Positions 47,345-56,010 of a stretch of 64,000 nt of DNA are shown piece by piece. The notes under the pieces are model-generated. The model ran no database searches. It was not told where the DNA came from and worked only from the letters and a program-made list of their open reading frames with translations. How positions within the stretch are numbered: the stretch's first letter is position 1; each line of letters opens with the position of its first letter. A program made the position numbers and the translations under genes. The DNA is taken from the NCBI GenBank assembly GCA_963807925.1, contig CAWEDP010000002.1:1612001-1676000 (forward strand), written 5' to 3'. Source of the stretch: CAWEDP01 sp963807925 (GTDB lineage: Bacteria > Acidobacteriota > Vicinamibacteria > Vicinamibacterales > CAVVIG01).

Positions 47345-48751
47345 CTACGCCTTGGCGACGGCGAGCGGGCGGGGCAGCGTGATCCGAAACGTGCTGCCCT
47401 TTTCGGTGTCCTCGAGGCTCAGGTGTCCGCCGTTGGCCTCGACGGCCCATTTCGCAATCGCCAGCCCCAGCCCCGATCCGCCCACGTCCTCGGTCTCCTC
47501 GTGCGCGCCGCGCTCGTAGCGATCGAAGATGCGGCTTCGCACCTCGGGCGCGATCCCGGGACCGCTGTCGCTGACCGAGACGGAGGGTCCCGACGCTCCG
47601 TCGGCCACGCGGATCACGATGCGGCCGCCCTGCGGCGTGTACTTGATCGCGTTGTCCACGAGGTTGATCAGCGATTGCCGGAGCACCAGGCGGTCGCCGG
47701 ATCCGAGCGGCGACCCGACGGCCTCGACCTCGATCGTCTGACCCTTCTCTTCCGCCAGCACGCCGAGATGGTTGACGACGTTTTCCGCCAGCTCGCGCAG
47801 ATCGACGGCCTCGACCGCCAGCCTCGCCTGCCCGCTCTCGGATCGCGACAACGTCAGCACGCGATCGACGAGCGCGGCCAGCCGATCGACCTCTTCCAGC
47901 ATGCTGCCGATGATCGCGCGGTACTCGCGCGGCTCCCGCGGCTCCCGCAGCCCGACCTCGCCGACGCTGCGAATCGCCGTCAGCGGCGTTCTGAGCTCGT
48001 GCGAGACGTCGGCCGTAAACCGCCGCATCTGCTCGAACGACGCCTCGAGGCGGCCCAGCATCTCGTTGAACACCGTGGCGAGCCGCCCGAGCTCGTCCTC
48101 CGGATGGTCGATCGGCAGCCGATCGCTCAGGCGCTCGGCCGAGATCGACCGCGCCCGCTCCGCCATCCGGTTCACCGGCGCCAGCGCGAGGCGCGCCAGC
48201 GAGTACCCGCCCAGGCCCGCGATCGCAATCCCGAGCGGCAGCCCGAGCACCAGGATGAGCGCGAGGTGCCGCAGCTCCTGGCGCATCGGCGCCTCGGAGC
48301 GGCCCACCTGGATCACGACACGCTGTCCCGACACCTTGCCGTGCCGCGTGACGACGCGGTAGGCGTCGCCGTCGTCGGACCGGATGGAGGCGGTGCGATC
48401 GGCGGGCTGCAGCGCCAGATCCCGGCTCCGGGCCAGCGGCACGCGCGTGGCCAGCGTGTTCGCCAGCAGCAGCTCGCCGCCCTGACTCCAGACCTGCAGC
48501 CACATGGAGTCCTCGTCGGGCGTCCCTTCCTCGGGGTCGAACCACGTGATGGTGCCGGCCGGGCCGGCGTCGATGGTGGCGGCCGTCAGCCAGAAGTCGC
48601 CGCGCAGGTGCTGATCCAGCGTGTCCGACAGACTGCGGCTCACGAACGCGAACACGGCAGCGGCGTAAGCCGTGAGGATGACGAGCATCGCGCCGACGTA
48701 GCACAACGTCAGCGACACGCGGAGGCTCAGCGGACGCCGCGGGGCGCTCAC
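47345..48751 (-). CDS. Sensor histidine kinase
   Basis: A 468-aa inner-membrane kinase of the heavy-metal-sensor/QseC-like class. It has TM1 (about 14-37), a periplasmic sensor domain (about 38-160), TM2 (about 161-183), HAMP (about 184-238), a dimerisation/phosphoacceptor region FTADVSHELRTPLTAIRS with His251, and the catalytic domain with N-box NLVDNAIKY, G1 DSGPGIAP, F-box FDRYERG and G2 GGSGLGLAIAK. ATG 48751 overlaps the response-regulator stop by four bases (ATGA). The signal is unknown. The operon of secreted proteins lies 138 bp downstream on the same strand and could be a target. Confidence 0.95.
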   Translation of the reverse strand: MSAPRRPLSLRVSLTLCYVGAMLVILTAYAAAVFAFVSRSLSDTLDQHLRGDFWLTAATIDAGPAGTITWFDPEEGTPDEDSMWLQVWSQGGELLLANTLATRVPLARSRDLALQPADRTASIRSDDGDAYRVVTRHGKVSGQRVVIQVGRSEAPMRQELRHLALILVLGLPLGIAIAGLGGYSLARLALAPVNRMAERARSISAERLSDRLPIDHPEDELGRLATVFNEMLGRLEASFEQMRRFTADVSHELRTPLTAIRSVGEVGLREPREPREYRAIIGSMLEEVDRLAALVDRVLTLSRSESGQARLAVEAVDLRELAENVVNHLGVLAEEKGQTIEVEAVGSPLGSGDRLVLRQSLINLVDNAIKYTPQGGRIVIRVADGASGPSVSVSDSGPGIAPEVRSRIFDRYERGAHEETEDVGGSGLGLAIAKWAVEANGGHLSLEDTEKGSTFRITLPRPLAVAKA

Positions 48752-49476
48752 GGCTCGCCCTCCTTCACCATGAAGCCGACGCCGCGCACGGTGTGAATCA
48801 GCTTGACCGGAAACTCGGCATCGACCTTCCGCCGCAGGCGCGCGATGTGCACGTCGATGACGTTGTCGAGCGACGTCGACCGCGCCGACTCCTGCCAGAC
48901 GTCGCGCGCCAGCATGCTGCGCGAGACGGTCTGGCCCTGGTGCCGCAGCAGGTAGTCGAGCAGCTCGAACTCCCGCACCGTGAGGTCGACCGTGCGGCCC
49001 GCGCGCGCGACCTTCCGGGTGACGATGTCGAGATCGAGATCGGCGATCCGCAGCCGGAGCGGTTCGCTGACGCGCCCGCGGCGCAGCAGCGCTCGAATCC
49101 GCGCCAGCACCTCCTCGAACGCGAACGGCTTCACCAGGTAGTCGTCCGCCCCGCTGTCGAGCCCCTTGATGCGATCGTCGAGAGTGTCGCGCGCCGTCAG
49201 CACCAGTACCGGCGTCTTGTCGCCGCGCTGGCGGAGCGTCCGCAGAATCTGCAGGCCGTCGCGCCCGGGGAGCATCAGGTCGAGGAGAATGACGTCGAAG
49301 GTCTCGGTGTTCAGCCGGAAGAACGCCCCTTCGCCGGTGTGCTCGACCGCGACCTGATACTGCTCCCCCTCGAGCCCCTCGCGCAGCGCGTGGGCAACCT
49401 TCTGCTCGTCCTCGACCACGAGCACACGTGGGGTGACCTTGGAGATGGCCATCGTCCTGGCGTCGGTCGCGAACAT
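48748..49476 (-). CDS. OmpR-family response regulator
   Basis: A 242-aa regulator with a receiver domain (acidic VEDE near residue 22, phospho-acceptor Asp66 in VILLDLMLPG, Thr in LTARD, Lys116 in YLVKPF) and a winged-helix DNA-binding domain (DLTVREFELLDYLLRHQGQTV, VIDVHIARLRRKVD, IHTVRGVGFMV). It is partner to the histidine kinase just downstream. ATG 49476 is used; MAISKV at 49452 is an alternative start that would remove eight residues. Confidence 0.95.
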   Translation of the reverse strand: MFATDARTMAISKVTPRVLVVEDEQKVAHALREGLEGEQYQVAVEHTGEGAFFRLNTETFDVILLDLMLPGRDGLQILRTLRQRGDKTPVLVLTARDTLDDRIKGLDSGADDYLVKPFAFEEVLARIRALLRRGRVSEPLRLRIADLDLDIVTRKVARAGRTVDLTVREFELLDYLLRHQGQTVSRSMLARDVWQESARSTSLDNVIDVHIARLRRKVDAEFPVKLIHTVRGVGFMVKEGEP

Positions 49477-49543
49477 GTGGCCTGACGTTCCACGGGGTAT
49501 CGTACTCCCCGGGCGGGGGCGACGCCAGTTGCCGGCGCGCCGA

Positions 49544-49587
49544 GCTACTCGGTGCGCTGCGTCTTGCTACTCGGTGCGCTGCGTCTT
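49544..49587. repeat. 22-bp tandem duplication at the kinase stop codon
   Basis: Two exact head-to-tail copies of a 22-bp unit lie at 49544-49565 and 49566-49587. The second copy contains the last six codons and stop of the Ser/Thr kinase gene, so the first is a duplicated KTQRTE-stop segment in non-coding DNA. It may be a replication-slippage event, or an assembly artefact. The copy boundary falls one base before the end of the annotated gene. Confidence 0.9.
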
Positions 49588-51582
49588 GATGCCCGCGTGC
49601 GACTCGAGCGACATCATGATCGGCATCACGTTCTTGTCCTCGAGCCGAAGGACCAGGAACTCCGACGCCGACTGAAGCGTCAGCCAGTGCTTCGAGGTGC
49701 CGAACAGGAAGCCGGACGCGACGAGGTTCTCGGGCACCGGCGCGACCGACGGCGTGCTGCTGCCCTTGGGCCGCTTGGATTGCGTATAGGTGGAGGCGGC
49801 GATGTCGCGATAGGTCAGCGTCCGCAGCACCTGGCCCGAGTCGCGGCTTCGCACGATGAGCTTTCCGGGCTCGAGGCTGAGGAGGGCGTCCACGACGCGG
49901 CTCTTCGAGGGCTCGTTGGGCAGCGGCAGCACGACCTTCAGATCGCCGAACGACTCGGTGGCCACCGCCGCGGCCGCGGCGCTGGCGCCTCCCGCGGCTC
50001 CCGCCGGGGCCGCCGCGACGGCGGGGCCGGCGGCCCCCGTGGGTGGCGGCGGGGCATCGCCTGGTTTCGCCGGGACGCCGCTTTTCCTGGCAGACCCCGC
50101 GCCCGCCGATGCCGTCGTCGTCCCGGTGGAGGCGGTCTCCACCGCGGCGCGCGGCGCGCCTGACGCCCGCGACGGCTCGGATGCTCCGCGGCCCGCGGTG
50201 GGCGGCGGCGAAGGCGTGGGCGGCCGCGGGGCCGACGACACGGCGACGGCCGGGGCTGGAGACGGCGCGGCCGGTGCCGGCGGCTCGGGGGGCGCCGGCG
50301 TACCCGGCGTCTCACCAGCCGCCGGCGTCGCGGCACGACCGGTCTCCACAGACGGAGCCTCCGGCGCGGCGGGGACAGCCGACTCCGGCGCGGACACTTC
50401 GGTGGACGCAAGCCGCGCGGACGCCGAACGCCGGAACGCCACGTAGCCGAGGACGGCGACGCCGATGAGCAGCACAGCCAGCACCGCACCGCCGAGCGCC
50501 AGATGCTCCTTCCGCAACGTCACCGTGCTTTCCTTCGGCGGGGCCGCCGCCCGCGGAGCGGCCGGCGCAGCGAGCGCGGGCGCGAGCACCGCCGCCGCCT
50601 CTTCGGCCGCCGGTTCCGCGGCGATGTGCCCGGATGGAGGAACCGGGAAGGGCGACGAAGCGGGCGGCACCGGCGTCTGGTGCGACGCCGGGGCGCGCAG
50701 CGCACTGGGCGTCATCACCGCGTAGGTTTCCGCGTTCGCGCGATCCAGCGTCAGGTCCTCGAGCGGCATCCCCTGGAGCCCCTCGTGCAGCGCCAGCCGG
50801 AACATCGTTGCAGTCTGAAACCGATCCTCGGGCGCTTTGGCGAGGCCCCGTCTGAGCACGTCGTCGATCCACAGCGGCAGGTCGGGCCGGTGCAGGCGTG
50901 ACGGCGTCGGCTGGTCCATCAGGTGCGCCTGGATCAGCGCCATCGGCGTGTCGGCGCGGAACGGCAGGTTCTGCGTGAGCAGGCGATAGAACACGACGGC
51001 CACCGCGTACAGATCGACGCGCGCGTCGAGCTCCGATCCGCGCACCTGTTCCGGCGACATGTAGGCGGGCGTCCCCATCAGGTAGCCGTCGGTCGTCAGG
51101 TGCTCGCTGCCGGTGATGCGGGCGATGCCGAAGTCCATCACCTTGACCTCGCCGGTCGGCGTCACCATCAGGTTGGCCGGCTTGAGATCGCGGTGGACGA
51201 TGCCGGCGCGGTGCGCGTGATCGAGCGCGTCGAGCACCTGATCGCAGAGGGCGACGGCCTGAGCCACCCCCATCGGCCCTTTCTGGGCGATGAGCCGCTC
51301 GAGGGTGTCGCCGGGGACGTACTCCATCACCATCATCAGGTCGTGCTCTTCCCGCGTGAGCTCGTGGATGCTGGCGATGTGCGCGTGATTGAGCCGGGCC
51401 AGCGCCACCGCTTCCGACCGGAACCGCTGCATGCGTTCGGCGGACAGATTGTCGGCGTTGATCACCTTGATGGCGACCAGGCGGTCGAGCGTTTCGTCAA
51501 CGGCCTTGTAGACGGTGCCCATCCCGCCGCGGCCAATCTGTTCGAGAATGCGGTACTTGCCGATGGTGCGGCCGGCGATCAT
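49567..51582 (-). CDS. Serine/threonine protein kinase, membrane-anchored
   Basis: A 671-aa Hanks-type kinase. The kinase domain (about 10-270) has the Gly-loop IGRGGMGTVY, Lys39 in VAIKV, HRDLKPANLM (Asp132), DFG (Asp150) and SPEQVRG. A linker, one TM helix (about 361-383) and an Ala/Pro-rich stretch (about 390-560) follow. A C-terminal domain (ESFGDLKVVLPLPNEPSK onward) resembles no known sensor and lacks PASTA or beta-propeller repeats. The kinase faces the cytosol and the tail the periplasm. Divergent from the VWA-like gene. Substrates unknown. Confidence 0.94.
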   Translation of the reverse strand: MIAGRTIGKYRILEQIGRGGMGTVYKAVDETLDRLVAIKVINADNLSAERMQRFRSEAVALARLNHAHIASIHELTREEHDLMMVMEYVPGDTLERLIAQKGPMGVAQAVALCDQVLDALDHAHRAGIVHRDLKPANLMVTPTGEVKVMDFGIARITGSEHLTTDGYLMGTPAYMSPEQVRGSELDARVDLYAVAVVFYRLLTQNLPFRADTPMALIQAHLMDQPTPSRLHRPDLPLWIDDVLRRGLAKAPEDRFQTATMFRLALHEGLQGMPLEDLTLDRANAETYAVMTPSALRAPASHQTPVPPASSPFPVPPSGHIAAEPAAEEAAAVLAPALAAPAAPRAAAPPKESTVTLRKEHLALGGAVLAVLLIGVAVLGYVAFRRSASARLASTEVSAPESAVPAAPEAPSVETGRAATPAAGETPGTPAPPEPPAPAAPSPAPAVAVSSAPRPPTPSPPPTAGRGASEPSRASGAPRAAVETASTGTTTASAGAGSARKSGVPAKPGDAPPPPTGAAGPAVAAAPAGAAGGASAAAAAVATESFGDLKVVLPLPNEPSKSRVVDALLSLEPGKLIVRSRDSGQVLRTLTYRDIAASTYTQSKRPKGSSTPSVAPVPENLVASGFLFGTSKHWLTLQSASEFLVLRLEDKNVMPIMMSLESHAGIKTQRTE

Positions 51583-51694
51583 GGCGAATATGCTCCGGAT
51601 GAGATGGTGCTGCGATGATAGCGCAAGCGACGGCCGGGCGGCGCGTCGAATTCGACGGCCAGGCCGGGGTTTCCGGCGTCTTACGGCTGCGGGC

Positions 51695-51711
51695 GCGGCC
51701 GGTCCGGCCGC
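51695..51711. promoter_or_regulatory. Perfect 8-bp inverted repeat in a divergent promoter region
   Basis: gcggccggtccggccgc (8-bp arms around one t) lies midway in the 224-bp space between the kinase (minus) and the VWA-like gene (plus). It may be a regulator site for one or both genes. In GC-rich DNA such palindromes arise by chance fairly often. Confidence 0.3.
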
Positions 51712-51806
51712 CCACGTCTTCCCGCTTTTCCGGCGGATCGTTTTGTGAGATAACGTAGCGCCTTCGGGACCCTGACGTGCTGGAGCTCAGTCTGATTGGA
51801 GGGCCG

Positions 51807-52748
51807 ATGTTACGTCCTGCCTTGCGCTCGAAACGCCTGGAGCTCGCGCTCGGTCTGGCGATCGTTTCCTGTCTCGCGATCTCGCGGCCCGCGGCCGCCC
51901 AGCAACAAGGGCAGCTGTACATGAGCGTGCTCGATCCCACCGGCAAGCCGGTCACCGATCTGACGGCCGCCGACTTCGGCGTGACCGTCGACGGCGCCGA
52001 AGGCAAGATCGTGAAGGTCGAGCCCTTCGGCAAGCCGATGCGGCTGTCGGTGCTGATCGACAACGGTCCGGCGACCACCAAGGACCTGGCCGTGGTGCGC
52101 AGCGCGTTCAAGGCGCTCATCGAGGCGGTGCCCGAGGGCATCCAGGTGGAGCTCGTCACCATCGCCCCGCAGCCGCGGTTTCTCGAGAAGGCGACGGCGG
52201 ACCATCAGAAGCTCCTCAGCGCCATCGATCGGCTGGCGCCCGACAGCGGCGCCGGGCTCTTCCTCGACGCGCTCTTCGAAGCGGGCAACCGCGTGGACAA
52301 GGACAAGGGCGCGTACTTCCCGGTGTTCCTGATGCTCGCCTCCGACTTCGGCCGGAACAACCAGTCGTCGGATCGCGATTATCAGAAGCTTCAGCAGCAG
52401 ATTCTGAAGTACGGGATCACGATCGACTTCGTGCTGTTTCATGCCGGCGGCGACCGCGAGGGATCGGTGGCCGGCGCGGTCCAGACCGAAGTCGGCATGG
52501 GGGTCACCAAGTTGAGCGGCGGCCGCTACGAGAACATCAACTCGTCCACGCGCCTCGTCACGTTGATGCCCGAGCTCGTCAAGCCGCTCGACAAGAGCAA
52601 CGTGCGGCAGATGGCGCAATACCGCATCACCTACGAGCGTCAGGACAAGGAGTCGAAGCCGCCGCAGCAACTGGGCGCGATGCTCAAGACAGCGCGCGAA
52701 GGGCTCCTGCCGCAGATCTCGATCGACGGCCACATGCCGCCGCAGTAG
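51807..52748 (+). CDS. Secreted VWA-like protein (Acidobacterial type)
   Basis: A 313-aa exported protein. The signal peptide ends near PAAAQQQ. It then has a beta-strand VLDPTGKPVTDLTAADFGVTVDG (a motif common in VWFA-related Acidobacterial proteins) and a VWA-like domain beginning MRLSVLIDNGPATTKDLAVV. The MIDAS-like site is degenerate (DNGPAT instead of DxSxS). The ending (ITYERQDKESKPPQQL) is also family-like. Start ATG 51807 is supported by GGAGGG a few bases upstream; GTG 51777 would add ten residues. Role unknown; related proteins are often numerous per genome in Acidobacteriota. Confidence 0.75.
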   Translation: MLRPALRSKRLELALGLAIVSCLAISRPAAAQQQGQLYMSVLDPTGKPVTDLTAADFGVTVDGAEGKIVKVEPFGKPMRLSVLIDNGPATTKDLAVVRSAFKALIEAVPEGIQVELVTIAPQPRFLEKATADHQKLLSAIDRLAPDSGAGLFLDALFEAGNRVDKDKGAYFPVFLMLASDFGRNNQSSDRDYQKLQQQILKYGITIDFVLFHAGGDREGSVAGAVQTEVGMGVTKLSGGRYENINSSTRLVTLMPELVKPLDKSNVRQMAQYRITYERQDKESKPPQQLGAMLKTAREGLLPQISIDGHMPPQ

Positions 52749-52757
52749 GCGGAGCGG

Positions 52758-53471
52758 ATGAACACCGGCTCGCCGGTCACCCTCCGGAGGCTCGCTGCGC
52801 TGGTGCTGGCGGCGGCGGCCGTCTCGACCGGCGGCATGCGGGCCCAGGCGCCGGGCCCCTCGCCGCCCGACGCGGCGTTCTATTCGGTGTCGTACGTCGA
52901 GGTGGCGCCCGCCTCCCGTTCCCGCGCGGTTGACGCGGTCGCGCAGTACCGCGATGCCAGTCGGCGTCTGGGCGGGTTCGTGCGGCTCGAGCTGTTCGAG
53001 CAGCGCGGCCGGCCGGGTCATCTGGCGTTCATCGAGACCTGGAAGACCCAGGCGGCGTTCGATGGGCGGGGCCCGGCGGCTCAGGCGCTGCTCGCGGCGC
53101 TGCAGCCGATTCGGCTGAGCGGATACGATCAGCGTCCCTACAAAACCTTGTCGGTCCCCGCGACGCCGCCGGCCGCCAACACGGCCGGCGTCGTGGTCAT
53201 CACGCACGTCGACGTCTCGCCCGATCCGCGCGTGGCGCCGATGCTCGAACGCCTGGCGGACGCCAGCCGCCGCGAGGCCGGCAACCTGCGCTTCGACGTC
53301 CTGCAGCACACGATGCGCGCCAACCACTTCACGGTCATCGAGGTGTGGCGCGACGAGCCGGCGCTCGACGCGCACGCCGCGGCGGCGCACACCAGGCAGT
53401 ACCGCGAGGATCTGCAGCCATTGACCGGCAGCCCGCTGGACGAGCGCCTCTTCACGCGCATCGCCGACTGA
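52758..53471 (+). CDS. Exported protein with two antibiotic-biosynthesis-monooxygenase (ABM) domains
   Basis: A 237-aa protein with a probable signal peptide (residues about 8-30) followed by two ABM/ferredoxin-like dimeric alpha-beta barrel repeats: about 40-128 (YSVSYVEVAP to ETWKTQAAFDG) and about 145-235 (VVITHVDVSPDP to IEVWRDEPALDAH). ABM domains occur in small haem-degrading or cofactor-free oxygenases. Two in tandem with export is unusual; a scavenging or stress role is possible. It starts nine bases after the VWA-like gene, so the two may be co-transcribed. Confidence 0.8.
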   Translation: MNTGSPVTLRRLAALVLAAAAVSTGGMRAQAPGPSPPDAAFYSVSYVEVAPASRSRAVDAVAQYRDASRRLGGFVRLELFEQRGRPGHLAFIETWKTQAAFDGRGPAAQALLAALQPIRLSGYDQRPYKTLSVPATPPAANTAGVVVITHVDVSPDPRVAPMLERLADASRREAGNLRFDVLQHTMRANHFTVIEVWRDEPALDAHAAAAHTRQYREDLQPLTGSPLDERLFTRIAD

Positions 53472-53492
53472 GGCGCGTCGCCTCCCGACTGC

Positions 53493-53498
53493 TACACT
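53493..53498 (+). promoter_or_regulatory. Candidate -10 box of the tRNA-Leu gene
   Basis: TACACT lies ten bases before the tRNA 5' end, the expected spacing. No clear -35 is visible upstream. Confidence 0.35.
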
Positions 53499-53507
53499 GG
53501 CGGCCAT

Positions 53508-53593
53508 GGCCGGGTGGCGGAACTGGTAGACGCTGCGGACTTAAAATTCGCTGGCCCGAAAGGGCCGTCTGGGTTCGACCCCCAGCCCGGCCA
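53508..53593 (+). tRNA. tRNA-Leu (UAA)
   Basis: A complete cloverleaf: acceptor stem ggccggg paired with cccggcc (53508-53514 / 53586-53592), anticodon loop cttaaaa with TAA at 53542-53544, a long variable arm (ggcccgaaagggcc, typical of class II Leu tRNA), T-arm ctggg-ttcgacc-cccag, and discriminator A at 53593. No genomic CCA is encoded. A candidate -10 lies just upstream. It sits 36 bp after the ABM gene and 24 bp before the PAP2-gene start. Confidence 0.95.
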
Positions 53594-53617
53594 CTCCCAC
53601 AGCGACGCCCGTCCTGG

Positions 53618-54775
53618 ATGGATGCGCGGCGCAGCCTCCGCGACATTGGGTATGCTCGGGTCGTGCGCGCGCTGCTCTTGACGCTGGCGGGGCTGGCCGT
53701 GCTCTCGATCGCCTGCCTCCTGCTGGTAGGCATCCACCCGGTCCTCCCCTCGCCGTTCATCGTCAACCTGCTGCTGCTGCTGCCGTGGGCCTGGGCGTTG
53801 CACGTGGTGCTGCGCGCCGCCGAGCGCAGAATCCTGCCGTCGCTCGCCCCGATGGCCGGATTCGTCCTCGCGGCCGGCGTGCTCCTCGCTTTGAGCGCCC
53901 CCGGGAGGCTGCCGGTCGCAGAGTTCGCCTTGATCGTGCTGTTCCTCACGGTCCTGCTGGCGCGCCGCCCGGCCGACTCCACGGCTGGAGCGGTGAAGGG
54001 CCTGGTCGCGGTCGTGCTCGGGAACGCCTCGGTCTGGAGCCTGAACTACATGGCGCTCATGGCCGCGCGCGGACGCATCGCCGATCCCGGGTTTCGCACC
54101 TTCGACGCCTGGCTGTATCAGGTGCTCCTCGGGCACGCCGTGATCTATTCCGGCCTGTTTCCTCTCGTCAACCGGCCGCTCGCGCTGTCGGGCTTCGAGG
54201 GCGGGTATCTGATGTTCTTCCCGGAGATCATGGTCGTCGCCTTCGTGCTCGGACACGATTCCCGGCGGCTGGCCGAGTACCTGACGCGGATGTTCGCGTG
54301 TTACGCCGCCGCTCTCGCAGTCTTCATACTGGTCCCGGTGGCCGGACCGTATCTCGCCTTCCCCGACTCGGTCCGCTCGGTCTTCGACAATCGTCCGACC
54401 GGCTTTCTGATGCAGTCGGGCCAGCGCGAGTACTCGGCTGTTCTGCACGGGCTGCAACCGATCACCGGGTTCGGAAATTTCGTGGGGTTTCCCAGCCTTC
54501 ACGCCGCGATGGTGGTGATCTTCCAGTCGTCGTTCCGCCGCTTTCGACTCACCTTCTGGACGTTTCTGCCCATCAATCTCCTGCTGCTCGCGGCCACCAT
54601 CGTCCTCGGCTACCACTACATCGTCGATGTCGTGGCCGGGCTGATGCTCGGCTGGGGCGCTGTCCGGCTCATTCGCTTTGGACCGGGCGACCGCGCGGCG
54701 GCATCCACCGGCGCAGCCGTCCCTGACGTCGAGCCACAGGAGAGCGTCGCCAACGCGGTGTGTCCCTCCTCGTGA
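53618..54775 (+). CDS. PAP2-superfamily phosphatase-like membrane protein
   Basis: A 385-aa polytopic membrane protein with about nine TM segments. The PAP2 catalytic motifs are GFPSLHAAMVV (PSxxxH, about residue 291) and YHYIVDVVAGLMLGW (HxxxD region, about 333). Proteins of this layout include inositol-phosphoceramide synthase-like and lipid phosphate phosphatases. An ATG 24 bp after the tRNA was taken; a later GTG at about 53662 is possible. It overlaps the next gene by 16 bases, so the pair is coupled. Substrate unknown. Confidence 0.85.
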   Translation: MDARRSLRDIGYARVVRALLLTLAGLAVLSIACLLLVGIHPVLPSPFIVNLLLLLPWAWALHVVLRAAERRILPSLAPMAGFVLAAGVLLALSAPGRLPVAEFALIVLFLTVLLARRPADSTAGAVKGLVAVVLGNASVWSLNYMALMAARGRIADPGFRTFDAWLYQVLLGHAVIYSGLFPLVNRPLALSGFEGGYLMFFPEIMVVAFVLGHDSRRLAEYLTRMFACYAAALAVFILVPVAGPYLAFPDSVRSVFDNRPTGFLMQSGQREYSAVLHGLQPITGFGNFVGFPSLHAAMVVIFQSSFRRFRLTFWTFLPINLLLLAATIVLGYHYIVDVVAGLMLGWGAVRLIRFGPGDRAAASTGAAVPDVEPQESVANAVCPSS

Positions 54776-56010
54776 AACCTGGCGCTTCGACCCTCGCAAC
54801 GGCGACCGCTGCACGACGGATCGCGGGGGCTCTCGTCGTCCTCGGTCTGTCGCTCGCGCTCGACACGGTGCTGGCGCGCACGATGATCGACCAGATGCAC
54901 ATGAACGACTTCGGCAAGTTCTACTATTCGTCGCGCGCATTCCTCGACGGACGCGATATGTATGCGCAGAGCCCCGCCACCGATTTGGGATTCGACAGGG
55001 CTCCCGGCCTCCAGTTGCTGAACATGAACCCGCCTCACTTTCACCTGCTGGTCCTGCCGTTGGCGCGCCTCGCGCCCGAGGCCGCGATCACGGTCTGGAT
55101 CGCCGTCAGCCTGTTCGCGCTGGCGCTGTCGATCCTCCTCATCGCGCGCGAAATCGGCTTCGAGTGGACACCGGGACGAATCCTCTTGGTCGCCGCCGGC
55201 AGCCTCGCCTTTGCCGCGACGCAGGCGTTCTTCGGGACCGGACAGTTGTCGCTGCTACTGTTGCTCGCCATGACGGCCTGCTGGATGGCCGCCCGCCGCG
55301 GGCACTGGATCGCGGCTGCCGTCTGGCTGGGCGTCTGCCTGAGCGTCAAGCCGTTCCTCCTGATCGTGCTGCCCTATTTCGCGTTCACCCGCCGGTTCGT
55401 TCCCCTGGCGGTCGCGCTCGTCACCGCAGCCGGCTGTTTCGCCCTGGGGTTGGTCGTTTTCGGCATCGACGCGCACGTCGCGTGGTACCGCGCCCTGGCG
55501 CAATCCGCCGACTGGGCCTGGGAACCGATGAACGCGTCCCTCTTCGGTGTGCTCCGACGCGCGTTCGGCCCTTCCCCGTACTATGCGGCGTTCGGCCAAC
55601 ACCGGTTGACCATCGTATGGCTCGCGCTGGCGGGCGCTGTCGCCGTCGTATCGCTGGCCGCCGCCGCGATCGACCGCACGCCGCGCGCGATCGATCGTGC
55701 GTTCGCGCTGCTGCTGGTCGCCGCACAGCTCGTCTCTCCGCTCGGCTGGATCTACTATCTGTGGCTTCCCGCCGGCCCGGTCGCCGCCCTCGTGGCCGAC
55801 GCTGCAGCGGCGGACCAGCGGCGCCGCGCGCAGGCCGCCGTCGCGATCGCAGCGGTGGTGGGACTTCTCTGGCCGATCATCGGCCTGTACTGGTGGCAGC
55901 CGAGTCCCTGGGCGACCGTGACCGTCGGTTCGATGTACTTCTGGGCGACGCTGTCGGCCTGGATCTGGGTCCTGCTCGATCAGGCACACGGAACCATGGA
56001 GACCGCTTGA
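54760..56010 (+). CDS. GT87-like polyprenol-mannose-type glycosyltransferase
   Basis: A 416-aa polytopic protein (about ten TMs) with the DUF2029/GT87 layout. It has an early acidic loop MNDFGKFYYSSRAFLDGRDMY, NPPHFHLLVLPLARL, AVWLGVCLSVKPFLLI and SPLGWIYYLWLP. Family members transfer sugars from polyprenyl-phosphate sugars on the outer face of the membrane. GTG 54760 starts inside the PAP2 gene. The 3' end overlaps a convergent gene of the same family by 31 bases. Confidence 0.85.
   Translation: MSLLVKPGASTLATATAARRIAGALVVLGLSLALDTVLARTMIDQMHMNDFGKFYYSSRAFLDGRDMYAQSPATDLGFDRAPGLQLLNMNPPHFHLLVLPLARLAPEAAITVWIAVSLFALALSILLIAREIGFEWTPGRILLVAAGSLAFAATQAFFGTGQLSLLLLLAMTACWMAARRGHWIAAAVWLGVCLSVKPFLLIVLPYFAFTRRFVPLAVALVTAAGCFALGLVVFGIDAHVAWYRALAQSADWAWEPMNASLFGVLRRAFGPSPYYAAFGQHRLTIVWLALAGAVAVVSLAAAAIDRTPRAIDRAFALLLVAAQLVSPLGWIYYLWLPAGPVAALVADAAAADQRRRAQAAVAIAAVVGLLWPIIGLYWWQPSPWATVTVGSMYFWATLSAWIWVLLDQAHGTMETA

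Noticed and set aside
53508..53593. tRNA-Leu as an integration site for a genomic island.
   Set aside because: No integrase, direct repeat of the tRNA 3' end or mobile gene is visible on either side.
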